The position numbers and the translations under genes were made by a program. Under the pieces are notes generated by a model. It had not been told where the DNA came from, did no database searches, and worked only from the letters and a program-made list of their open reading frames with translations. Positions 12,063 to 23,553 of a DNA stretch of 64,000 nucleotides are shown piece after piece. Source of the DNA: Sipunculus nudus (Eukaryota; Annelida; Sipuncula; Golfingiida; Sipunculidae); assembly GCA_026874595.1 (NCBI GenBank), contig CM049318.1, positions 12,445,241 to 12,509,240 of the forward strand, given 5' to 3'. Position 1 is the first letter of the stretch; every line of letters starts with the position of its first letter.

Positions 12063-13075
12063 GCATTAGCAGACGGCCAGTGCCAAGTAATTGCGTGTCA
12101 GGAATAACCTGGTGACAAGCAAACACAATGACCCAAAAGGATAAAGCATAATGCCTGATCATATGCAGGAGATCGCCTACCGGAACAGTTGGTCACCAAC
12201 GCTTTAGCCAATAAGATAAATCAATATGTTGCCCAATCAGAGACATGGTCTTATTCTCTGGTAACAGGCTCTCTTGAAATGAGCCAATGGAAGAGGCTAT
12301 AGGTCTTGCTTTTATCGCATGTGCCAGGTCAGTACATATCTTGCACGACATCAGTTCAAACAGTTGAAATAATATCCCAGAAAAGCAATTTTCGTGACAT
12401 CAGTATTTTGTAAGGTGGTTCAAAATTTACAACCAGAACAGCAGTTATCTAATTAAATTAGGAGTAATGTAATGGTAAAGACGTTTGTTTCCGGAATCGA
12501 ATTAAGCCAATACCAAAAACATGAATTATTAGCAAAATGTAATCTATACAGAGAGATTAGTCATTTTGTAGTTTCCCTCGGTTAGTAAACAAACCGCAAG
12601 CTAGAGGCCAACATATTATATCCACACATTTCGGTAATAAAAAATCAGTGTAATTATATCTATTCTTTAAGGGATGCGGGTGACATTTGATTCTCACTAA
12701 ACCTTTACCTCCCGTATTCTTTATTCACTGATTTTTTAAAAAAATAATCTTCATTATCTAATTTTTATCGAGTAGCGCCAAGTGCTATATATGCTTATAT
12801 ATAATTTTGTTATTACTATAAGCATGGTTATTTTCTTCAGTTACTGTATTATCACGACAAAAGTTGATATTTTGAGATTATCTCAGATGTACCTGGTCAA
12901 GGGGATAGATATTGTTAACAAACCGAATATTTATGTGTGTGATTTTGTACGTAATATATGTTGGCGGGCCATGAAAATATCCAAGATAACTGAAGCCGAA
13001 TCTTTATGTATAATTTTTCAGTATTAACGTGAAATGTCAAGGGAATAGGTAGACTGAAAAAAGACAGGAAATGTA

Positions 13076-14059
13076 TTGGATAAAGGAGGAAACAACAGTG
13101 TGATTTTTCTTCAGGTGACTCACAGTACAGAAAGTGTTATAACAACATGGACAAAACAGTGGAAGGGAGTTAGTTTTTTCTCTTACGGGACGAATTTATC
13201 TCGTGTTGTTATAACCCTGATTGGAAAGAATTTAGAATTTAAAGAAATAAGTAAACACGTTGATATTAATGGTAGATACATAATACTAAAAGCTCTTGTT
13301 GAGGGCCATGGTTTTTTATTTTTAAATACGTATGCACCTAATACAGAGCCAGAGCAAGTTCGTTTTTACCAACATATATGGGATAAAATTAATTCATTGC
13401 AAGTTGACTCTGCAATGAAGGTAATATGGGGAGGTGATTTTAATGTTTGTCTGAATGAGCTTGATGCAGACGAGACAAGCTTTAAAACCAAAGTTAAATC
13501 TGTAAAACTGATTAACAATATGATGTCAGCGTTTGAATTAATTGACTTGTTTAGGATAAGGAACCCAGAGGAACGTCTATACACTTGGAGATCAAAAACC
13601 CCTTTGCGGCAGCGCAGACTTGATTACATATTCTTAAATAGTGAGCTGAATGCCCATTATAAAAATATAAAGATTGCTCCGGCTATTCTGACAGATCATT
13701 CAGCCGTTGTTTGTCACTTTAACTCGATAACAGAACGAGAATATGGGCCTACTCATTGGAAACTTAATATATCATTATTAAAGGACCCTCTGTTTATAAG
13801 TAAATTTAAGGAGTACGTAAATAGTTTGAGGAACAAGGATAGAAATGATAAGGGGGCAAAACAATGGTGGGAATATTTAAAGTATAGAATACGAGAATTT
13901 TCTATTAAATTCTCTAAAGAAAAGCGGAAGAAAGAGAGGGAGGAACTGTCAAACCTTGAAAAGGCTCTGTATAATGCAGAGTTAAATCTATCAAGAAACA
14001 AAAAATCAAGTCAAACAATATATAATGAAATTAAAAAGAAAATTGAGGAATATTATTAA
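13076..14059 (+). pseudogene. LINE ORF2, endonuclease domain
   Basis: Exonuclease-endonuclease-phosphatase (APE-type) domain that nicks the target in target-primed reverse transcription. Motifs in the 327-residue frame: YAPN (86-89), GGDFN (119-123), RLDYIF (181-186), TDHSA (206-210). The catalytic Glu of the usual QETH motif is Val here (QVTH, 13-16), so the enzyme should be inactive. The true domain starts further upstream: around 13030-13075 an out-of-frame stretch resembles the family N-terminus, so a frameshift lies near 13070. The frame ends at TAA 14057-14059. The tail beyond residue 250 is Lys/Glu-rich and probably coiled. Confidence 0.8.
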
Positions 14060-16776
14060 AACTTAAATGCTGGACAGATAGTAAGATCACGTGTTGAATG
14101 GTTTGAAGAAGGGGAACGAAATACTAAGTTTTTTTTAAATATGGCAAGGAAAAACAAAACGAGAACAACTGTTAAGAAATTAATTAAGTCGGATAAAGAG
14201 TAAACAAGCTCCAAAGAAATTATGGAAGAAATAAGATTGTTTTCCAAACAAAAGTATTCCAGAAAGACAAATACCAGTGAGAGTGAATGCTATGATTTTC
14301 TTTCTAAAGTCAATGTTCCCCGTTTGTCTGAAAATGACATTTTAAGCTGCGAAGGTACACTTACAAAGAATGATATATTGATAGCATTAAAAGATATGAA
14401 AAATAATAAAACTCCGGGGAACGACGGTCTGCCGAAAGAATTTTATGTAACCTTTTTTGATCTAATATGTGACGATTTGTTAAATTGTCTTAATGAGTGT
14501 TTCAGAGATGGAGCTTTAACTCCAAGTCAAAAACAAGCCGTTATAACTTTGATAGAGAAACCAGGCAAGGACAATAGACACCTGTCATCTTGGCGGCCAA
14601 TAAGTTTATTAAATGTTGAGTCAAAATATTAAGTAAAGTATTAGTTAAACGGATACAGACAATTTTTCCAAAACTAATTCATGAAGACAAGAGCGCATTT
14701 ATAAAAGGCAGGAGAATATCTGACACTAATCGTCTTATTTCTGATATTTTAGAATACTGTAAATTACAAGATAGAAACACTATTATTTTTGCTGTGGACT
14801 TCGCAGCGGCCTTTGACTCCATCGATTATAATTTTCTTTTCGCCACACTGGAGAGATTTGGTTTTGGACAAGATTTTCTAACCTGGGTTCGTTTGTTACA
14901 CTTTGACGTGGAAAGCTGTGTGATAAACAATGGATACACTACTGGCTATTTTAAATTAGAACGGGGAACCCGGCAGGGGGATCCATTGGCCCCTTATTGA
15001 TTCCTGTTTGTCATTGAAATTTTGGCAATACTTGTTCGTCATTCCAGTTCGATTAGAGGCATAGATATCAACGGCTATGAGATTAAACTATGTCTATTCG
15101 CTGACGACACAACATATTTTCTTAAAGATTTTCAGTCTATGTAATCGGTTATGGATATATTGGAAAAATTTGGGAAAGTCTCATCAGTACAGATTAATTA
15201 TGATAAATGCGAAGCTGCCTACATGGGAAAAAACAAAGAACATACACTTGGCACCAAAGATTTTAAATGGGTTAATTTATATAAAAATGGCATAAAAATA
15301 TTAGGAATATGGCACACATATAACCTGAAGTTATCCGATTCACTTAATTTTGAGTGTATTTACGACAAAATTAAAACGACACTCAGTATGTGAAACATTA
15401 GATCTCTTACGATTTTTGGTAGAAATATTCTCTTGAAATCCATGTGTATTTTAAAATTATTATATGTCGTTAATATAATTGAACCACCGAGAGAGTTTGT
15501 TTAGCGAATAAAAAGCTGTGTTGTTGATTTTATATGGTACGGCAGAAGGCCTAAAATCAAGTATGAAGTATTGATTGGTAAGACAGAAAGTGGCGGCATA
15601 GGATTGCCGGATATAGCTTCTATCATTGAAAGTCAAAGAGTAATGTGGATAGCAAGATTAAAGAATATATTAGAAACAAACTATACAGTCATATCAAACT
15701 TATATCTGAGAGGCATTGATGGTTTAAGATATGTTGATACAAATTTTGATCCGTCTAATATTGGCAAAAATTTACCTACCTTTTATTTTCACTGTTTGCA
15801 GTCATGGGCGTCATATACAATGTGTAATCCTGAATCAATTGCTAATATTTGTTTACAACAAGTATGGAACAATAAATGTATCAGAGTCGACAAAAGACCA
15901 ATTTTTAATACGCATATAGCTAACCTAGGTATAAAGTACGTCTTTCAGATGTTTAACAAAAATGGAAGGGTTAAAGATTTAAAAGATTTGGTTCCAATAG
16001 ATAATCCCATGTATATAAAAACGTTTTTACCATGGCTATCAGTACAGAAAGCGATACCCGCGAAATGGAAACAAGAAATATTTTAAAATAATATTCCAGA
16101 TGAAATAGAATCCTTTGAAGTGAAGAGTAACATTGTGATGGTAAACGAAACGAAAATTGATTTGGAAAATGTGAAGTTTAAGAATGTTTATTCGATGGTA
16201 ATTAATAAAAAGCTATACGAACCAATTTGTAAAGAAAGGTTACATAATCTGTTAGGTGACCATTTTAAATGGGATGAGGCAGTTAGTCATGTATATTGTA
16301 CGACCTTAGACATGTATCTGCGGCAATTTCAGTATAGGGTACTATTTAATATTTTATCGGTGAATGAACAACTGTACAACTGGCGAATAATGGATAGTAA
16401 AAGATGTTCATATTGTTTTATTGAAGATGAGTCAGTAGTACATATATTCTGCGAGTGTCATGTGAGTAAAACCTTTTATAATCAGCTTAAAACATGGGCA
16501 AAGAGTGCTGGAATTAATATGCCACGGTTGAGTCCAGCTTTAATTTATATGGGGTGTGATAAAAATTTCCCCTCTAAGATCACTGTAAATATTCTATTGT
16601 TGATTTTTAAGTTTGTTCTGTATTCCTATCGTGATAAGATAAATCCGCCATCCATTCATATATTTATGAAATATTTGATCAGGTTAGAAAGATTGGAACG
16701 TAATGTTGCCGAAAAACATAAAAAGTCAGAAATACATCAGCAAAAATGGAAACGTATATTGTTATCTTTGGGTTGA
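14060..16776 (+). pseudogene. LINE ORF2, reverse transcriptase and C-terminal zinc motif
   Basis: Reverse transcriptase broken by many stops: near 14201, 14630, 14998, 15142, 15391, 15502 and 16084. Visible in order: PGNDGLPKEFY and SWRPISLLN (within 14222-14632), the DFAAAFDSID motif (from 14797), RGTRQGDPLAP before 15000, and the catalytic FADD (15097-15108). The last frame, 16120-16776, holds a cysteine-histidine motif (CSYC...HIFCEC) of the kind at the C-terminus of L1/Tx1 proteins. The PGNDGLPKEFY and SWRPISLLN pairing is typical of that group. Exact clade is inferred. Confidence 0.75.
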
Positions 16777-16970
16777 TACAATTTTGATAATTCAAAAATG
16801 AAATACTCTTACATTTACGGTATAACATTGTTGCTCTTGTATGCGTGTAAATGTTTGTATTCAAAGTTCCGGGAGATGTCGATGATGAAAAAGATAATAA
16901 ATAAACAAACTGGTAAAGACATATTCTGAGACATCTTAAAGAAGAAAATAAAAAAAAAAAGCTAGAAGCC

Positions 16971-19900
16971 ATGGTCCTGTCAATAAAAATATCTTACTTA
17001 AATGTCTTTTGCAGTCGCCAAATCCATCTTTGTTTTTCCCATGACGCCATCTTACAAAAATATGCAACACTTCAAAAGTTGTAAAGTAGACAGTAATACT
17101 AGAAGTTTTGACCTTGAAGGTCAGGGTCATCAGTTTTTGAAACCTATGTCAGGATCCTGCAAGTGAAACTAGTTCTTCAAAGAAAACAGGTTATACCTCC
17201 AGTTATGCTTTTGATAAAAGAAATATTTTCCGCAGATCTGACCTTGAAGATCCAGGCCAAGGTCAATAGTGTTTAAACTCTCCTATGTACTTGGTTTAAA
17301 CAGTTTTGTTTGAGAAAGAAATATGCAGCGCTTCAAAAGTCATAGCGTATGAAAGAAATATTTCAAACGATGAAATGAATAACTTTTTTTTTACATGGTT
17401 TTATCGAGGCAACCTCCAGGACTGAAAACAAGGTACCTACTCCGTTTAAAAGCAAAACGCATTTTTTCCAGACATTCGATGATGGTTAAAGAATTATATT
17501 AACATAAAAGACGAATCATTTTTTTAAATGTATCTCTTCGCGTTTACATTTGATGTCGCTCTGACCAGTTACCTTGATCACTTTTTCGTTCTGTGAACGT
17601 TTAACTTAGTATTGTAAATTTATTTTTTATTGCAAATGAGTAAGTATTCAAAGCGGACAGTACATAACTGAAGAACTGGTTGGTTGAAACCAATCTAGGA
17701 TCCTAAAATAGAGGAAGAGGGAAGAACATTTATAGTTTCAAAAAGATACATGTATAATCTTGGTTTCGTTGCTTTATAATGTCTGAAATTCGATGATTTA
17801 TCCCTAATATTTAGACTGGTCTGAATGTGGTATTGTTTTATATTGATAAACTTTTATTATGTGTATTTGTAATATAGGAATTTCATTTGGCAGGTATGTT
17901 GCAAGGGAATCAAGAGGCAGAAATCTATTTTATGAATCTATTTCACAACTGGATAACGTAATAAGAAAATCAGAAGCGAGCATCATAAGACTTTTGCAGC
18001 ATGCGCTTGATCCATTGATCATGATACATGATTATATTGTAATATGTCACATGTACGACATTGTTATTGTGTCCGTTTATCATGATAACATTGCAATAAA
18101 ATGTTGATGATTCTTATCCAGATATTATAAATTAAATTAAAAAACAAAAAGCCACTCATTTCTCAGATCATTGTTCCCTTTCCATAGATTGACAATAATA
18201 TAAGGTAGATATTCTTTGGCATTCATGGATGAAGGTATAATATACATATTGCTGAAAATAAATTATCATTCTGCTATCTCATTATTGTCAATTTATTTTA
18301 TACCATTAATGGCTCATCTTCTGGGACTCAAATGACCTCGATCTTGAAGCCGGTATAACATCACATTCCACATATTGTCAGAATATAGTCATGTCCGAAT
18401 GACATGACAATAAGCAGGGCTTGACTGTATAACAGATTATTAATTTATTTTATTAAAATTTACATTTTGAGCCCCTTCCCCCCACCTCATTCTGAAATCT
18501 CTTCACATATATAACAAGAGAGGTGATAACATGCAGACTGCAACATAGATGTCACAGGAGGTCGACTGATGTAGACGCTAAACTATGCCCTGATGATACC
18601 GATAGGTACATATATTGATTGAGTTGTTAAATATGTATGCAGATTTCCCTAGCATAATGTTTGATATAAAATAAAAAAATACATGCATTATAAGCAAATG
18701 AACACATTACATACATATATTATAGTTTTAAGACCTGAAATTAAAATGTCCTTTATAATTGATAAGCATTTGGTGATATGTATCACTTGTGTAAATTATT
18801 CTGATTATTCACTTGGGAGAGGTGGATCGTTCACTTATGCTTTTTTAATTTTCCGAAATTCAGTTTTACACATAAACAGAGACCATATTTTCGTTACAAA
18901 TTGAAAATCATTTCCATAAAGCTGATGTTTTCAGTTCGATTTTTTATAATGAGCCTGCAGTCTAAATAGATTAAAAAAAATGGGGGGGGGGGGGGGATTT
19001 CGAATCAAATGCGAGAGAGAAGGGCATGCTATTAAATCTTCATCACTTTGATATTGAATATTTTATATCAAAAATATTAAGTATCCAATTATAAAATATT
19101 ACATATAAACCAATAAATTTCAGGTCCATGTTCCAGTAAGCCAAGAACAACGGTTGCAAACATGATTATTGTGAAAATAAAGGAAACAATATTTTTAAAG
19201 GGATAATGGCTTGCTTCCCTTATATATCCTGTCTGTAGGTGTATGGGAGACATAAGATCAGCTGTCGCCCTTCGAGTAAACATCATATAAACCAGTTACA
19301 CGTAATACTCCTGTGTACACTAATGTAACCCTGGTCATGTTATCAACAGGTAGTGGCTTTTCTCAGAATATTAAATGCAGGAGTAATTTACGTATTTAAT
19401 AGACAAGTGAGGAATATATGTATATAAAGGTGTGCGCTCGTGTGTCTTACAAAAATATAAATAAATAAATAAGATGTATACAAAAACATAGTTATGATTC
19501 TCTTTGTACCCTCGATGTAATTATCTGATTCTCTTCTAAAAACCACTATAAAAAACTAAGATTTCATACGTCGTTTAGGTTGACGTGGGAACAGCTGAGA
19601 AACACAAAGTATTTAATTTCTTAGTCAGGTATTTTGTTACGATAAATATTTGAAAAGAATTCTTTTTACAAAAATGGGAAAAAGTTTATGCATATATTTC
19701 TTAAATTATTCTTTTTAAAATATATCATACAAATCAGTGATTTTATTTAATCGTTTGGCTATTTTTCAGACCTCTAGACTATTGTGTATATATTAAAGAA
19801 ATGTTGACGGATAAATGGGAATACTAAAAATACTAATATATAAATATTTCTTAAGGATACATGCAAATTTGCGAATGTTAATGTTCCAGCAAATGAAATG

Positions 19901-20500
19901 TTCTTCAATTAAAAAAAGAACCTAGGTCGATTTGAATATTGTCAAATATTGCTTTCCTGAGTTTGACAAATATTCAGTGGCAAAAGTGCCAACAATCAGT
20001 GCTTTATATGTTAAACGAGTTCTGGGGCATATTCTATAGGAATAAATATCTGCTTGAAACCATTCCTTTCTCTTGACAATCCTCAGGATTGCAGGATCAG
20101 ACATTAAAGGCATTTGCCTTGTAGTAGTTGAACAAGTAAATTCCCCCATTAAACATGCTGCAAGGTAACCGTGTTTAAATTAATTTTCAATGGAAAAACA
20201 TCAATGAATGATATAGCAGTCAAGAGATCTTGAAATTTGTATATGCCAGCTAAATTTCTGAGGACAATAAAACAGTATATTGGTCGTGAAATTCTGGATA
20301 ACGATTAAAATAAATAAATGTAAAATACAATACAGATTCCTTATTAATTACACAAACACTAAATAATGTTCTAGAAGCCTAGCTTTACTATCGGTATTAA
20401 GAACTGTGGCGCACGTGAATTATATCAGCGGCCATGGAAATATCCGCGTGGTGAGACGGACTTAGCACGTGAATGTCATGGAGCATTGGGAACGTAGCAG
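16971..20500. other. Intergenic DNA upstream of copy 3
   Basis: Paralogous to 4621-7825 once the LINE is removed. Contains TGACCTTGA-type motifs (17109-17130, 17238-17265), the empty Gypsy-insertion site near 17750, the recurring 82-codon frame (17859-18107), an inverted ATTGACAATAAT pair (18188-18199 and 18281-18292) and a run of at least 13 G near 18983. No gene is supported. Confidence 0.5.
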
Positions 20501-20504
20501 TTGG

Positions 20505-20583
20505 CTTATCTTAAGTAGTAGCGGTCAGTTCTATATAAGGCGACGGTGGGAGTAGTTCTGCCCATTCCCTGCTGGATACCAGA
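20505..20583 (+). promoter_or_regulatory. Core promoter of protease copy 3
   Basis: Reverse GATA site CTTATCT at 20505-20511 and TATA box TATATAAGG from 20532; spacing to the start codon is as in copy 2. The flank upstream also carries a CACGTGAA E-box-like motif near 20467. Confidence 0.65.
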
Positions 20584-22883
20584 ATGTTCAGACTCGCAGT
20601 TGCTACCCTGGCCCTATTGGCATTAGGTGAGTTATTTATAGGCCTATATTGCATGGCAATCAGCTGATGGTAATTGTAATAAACAAAGGAAAAATGCTAA
20701 TGCTATTAATTTGTTACACAGGTTGTGAGAAATAATATTTAGTGTACGTGAGTAAAAATAAGACATGTATTTGTTGATTTTTTATTTTTTTATAACATGT
20801 TCCTAGAATCTTGAAGTCTAGAAGTATCGGAGAAATGAAAGCTCAGTTTCTGATAAGATACTTCAAAATAATATGACGATATAACTGCAGGTCCTGAAGT
20901 TTCTTTTTGTCAAAAAGCAATTAAAACATATGCTTATTATATTTAGCATAATGGTTTTATTTACAGACAAAATCTATATCTAACATTTAATTAAAAACGG
21001 AAACAGGTAACATTCAATTTCAACACTGTTAAGAATAACCCAGTACTAACATGTGATTGACTAAGATAAACTGATTTTTTTTTTCAGCCGAGGCTCGTCC
21101 TCGTGCCACCTACCACGCAAATGTGGACGCACCTTTCATCATTGGAGGTTCACCTGTATCAAAGGGCCGCTGGCCATGGCAGCTGTCCCTTCAGATCTGC
21201 TCCTTCGGCTGTGGTCACACATGTGGTGCTGTCCTGCTGTCCTCCAGCAAAGCTCTGACTGCTGCTCACTGTACCACTGGCAGGTAATAATCCCACACTA
21301 TACATTGTAATAGAATGTAAATAGTTACTTAATATTTATATTTGAATAAAGACATATAATGAAAGGAATTAATTTTCAAACTTTAATGAACGGCATACCC
21401 TTTCACTTCATTCGACTTAGTCCCTGTCTCTGCTCACAGGAGCGGATTCCAGGTTCTTCTTGGTGCTTCCCAGATCGACGGTTCTGATGCCGAGCAGACG
21501 ATTGATATCTCTTCTACCACAGAGGTATGAATACTGTTCCTTTCTATGATGAAAACTACAATTATATATCTTGTGTATATAAGACATGTGTAAGTGTACC
21601 TGTACATGTATTGACCGTTATACTTTCATAACCAGAGGAAAAAGTATATTTTTTGAGGCTGAATTATTATCATACATAAAGAATTGTGATCATATAAAAA
21701 CAGTTGCTAATTGTCAATACATACTCTGTATAAAAAACAATCCATTTTAGCACCCCGAATACAGTGGCAGCGCCCCAGGTGTTCCCAACGATATCGCCAC
21801 CCTGCGTCTGGCTCAAAGTGCTAGAACTGTTAGTGGTGTAGTCGAATTCGCTCGTCTTGCTAACTCTTTCGAGAACTACGTAGGCGCAACATGCTACATT
21901 TCTGGCTGGGGAAGAACTGGTGAGTGTTAATTTTTCCGATCATTGGCGGAAGCAGGGGTCCAACCCAGAATTGCTAATAAAATACCTAAGAAAACCTAAA
22001 AAAACATCAGATTCAGAAAGGGATGGATAAAGGGCAGAAACGTTCGATTTAAACGATAAAAGAAAGGTTGTGGCTCAAAGGGAGGTGGTCCGGACCACTG
22101 GACAACTCTGAATCCTCTACGGCCGATGATTGATTCCCTACAAGTGAAGTGTCTGTTATATGTTTATAAACAACAAATTGTCAACAAATACCTATATTAA
22201 TGTTTCTTTCTTACCCAGATGGATCTGGTGGTTCTCTGCCATCCACTCTTCAGGAGGCTCTGGTAGACCACATCGACACCGCCGAGTGCCAAAACAGAAT
22301 GCCCATCAACCTTGCCGATGGTGTCAACGACAGCCACTTCTGCGTGCACACCAACTCCAGAACTCGCGGTTCCTGCCAGGTGACTAAAATAATGATTCAG
22401 TTATATTTGCCTGGATCCCTCAGTTTTTTTAAAAGTATGTTCTAAAAGATAGTTTCAACATTTAATGCTGAGGTGTTTTCAAATTGCCTTCCTAATTGCT
22501 CAATGTATACGGATTTCTCACTAAGAATTAATTTAAAAACCATAGTAATGAATAACCGCGAATCGTTTCGATATTTAAAAAAAAAATATACTTGCAATGA
22601 AGTAATTATGAAAATACAACATCGGAAAATGTTTATTGAAGGGTTAAATGATAGTTACTTTGATAGCGATGATTTAGCCTCTAACCCGATATGCTTAAAC
22701 ATTTTAATTATTTGGTCCTAGGGTGACAGTGGTGGACCCGTCCAGTGTAACAACGGAGGAAGCTGGACTGTATGTGGAGTGACTTCCTGGGGAGTCGGCA
22801 ATATCGTAAACAGCTGTGACACCACATACCCGTCTGTTTACACCAGAGCCAGCGCCTTCAGATCCTGGATCGACAGCAACTAG
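20584..22883 (+). CDS. Chymotrypsin-like secreted serine protease, copy 3 (intact frame)
   Basis: Exons 20584-20626, 21088-21283, 21440-21524, 21751-21919, 22219-22379, 22722-22883; 271 residues, with triad His75, Asp122, Ser221 and pocket Gly215, Gly242, Ser256. The predicted protein is identical to copies 4 and 5. One oddity: the donor of intron 5 is GTGACT here, while every other copy has GTGAGT (copy 1 GTGAGC). Loss of the +5 G weakens U1 pairing, so splicing of this copy may be less efficient. Exon 6 has a silent ACA for ACC change. AATAAA lies at about 22927. It acts outside the cell after zymogen cleavage. Confidence 0.92.
21945..22123. mobile_element. hAT-like MITE in intron 4 of copy 3
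   Basis: Same element as at 9249-9415. Here the flanks CGATCATT (21937-21944) and CGATGATT (22124-22131) match at 7 of 8 positions, the best support for an 8 bp target duplication. Confidence 0.55.
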
Positions 22884-23479
22884 ACGTGATACACGTGTTC
22901 GAATACAGACCATGATAAATGGCTAAAATAAAAACGTACATTATTAACATGGACTCTTCTTGTTTGTAGAAATGCACAAACTGCCTAAGTTTGATGATTT
23001 ATTTTATGTGAATCGTTCAAACCTGAAAAGATTCAAATTATATAATTTAATCAATCACACATAATATCGCCTACATCATTAAGTAATATTCTTTCCTTTA
23101 AGAAATGTAAGGGAAGAAAACACGCGCGATTCCGCCAGCCCAACTTGCACTCTCAAAGTTTCATGTGAAATAATTTTTAAATGTTTAAAGGGAAAGTTAT
23201 TTTTGCTGGATAGCGGATAATGATTTTGAACAAGGAACGTTTTAATTATCATTTTATATATTTTAAGTTAAGTGACTTCAAACCAGCCATGGTCCGTCAC
23301 TGCGCGACACAAGGTTAGGGTGAGTTAATGCATTGGTAATACACTAGATAAGAGCATGCACGTTTTCGCGAGGGAGAACCAATTTCTCCTGACCCGTGGT
23401 TTCTGCATACATCAGTGCGCTATAAATTACATATTGGGAAAGATATATTCACGAACCTTAAAAAATAGATAGTGTCAAA

Positions 23480-23553
23480 CCGGCTTCTGTGGCTCAACAG
23501 TAGAGCGCTGGACGTGTGAGTTCGAATCGCAGCCGAGGCTGTGGCATTTTTTT
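23480..23553 (+). repeat. tRNA-like / SINE head in unit 3
   Basis: Box A-like TGTGGCTCAACAGTAGAGC and box B-like GAGTTCGAATCGC, then seven T. Better preserved than the unit 2 copy, but the anticodon arm is still missing. Confidence 0.5.

Larger units (their letters stand above)
10265..12599. other. Intergenic DNA downstream of copy 2
   Basis: Shared with the downstream flank of copies 3-6. Holds a tRNA-like element (10781-10854), a following C-rich tract and conserved block to about 11110 that may be the body of a SINE, the hAT-like MITE (11962-12062), and a CCAAT cluster at 12208, 12233 and 12284. No gene is supported. Confidence 0.5.
12610..16960 (+). mobile_element. L1/Tx1-like LINE, 5' truncated, dead
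   Basis: A non-LTR retrotransposon inserted in unit 2. It ends in an A-rich tail (16946-16960) and is flanked by gctagaggcc (12600-12609) and gctagaagcc (16961-16970), a 10 bp target duplication with one mismatch. The empty site is visible in unit 1 (gctagaggccatgg near 4612) and in unit 6 near 58921. Only the second open frame is present: an endonuclease, a reverse transcriptase and a C-terminal zinc motif. No first open frame is seen, so it was probably truncated at its 5' end on insertion. The first 400 bp (12610-13020) show nothing recognisable. Confidence 0.85.
7905..20583 (+). repeat. Tandem array unit 2 (12.7 kb)
   Basis: Starts at the copy 2 start codon and ends before copy 3. It is longer than units 3-5 because of the LINE at 12610-16960, and it lacks the Gypsy-type insertion: near 17735-17765 the sequence runs straight from ...gatacatgt into ataatcttgg. 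It retains the segment that units 3-5 have deleted (the equivalent of 58770-59425). Confidence 0.85.

Noticed and set aside
18683-18904. 73-codon frame repeated in units 3-5
   Set aside because: It is interrupted in unit 6 and absent in unit 2, so it looks like chance in AT-rich DNA.
19089-19286. - strand frame with a hydrophobic stretch, repeated in units 3-6
   Set aside because: It could look like a membrane peptide, but the matching DNA is partly missing in unit 2, and no splice or promoter context was seen.
22704-22913. Antisense open frame over exon 6 in several copies
   Set aside because: It is the reverse complement of the conserved final exon, with no promoter or family resemblance.
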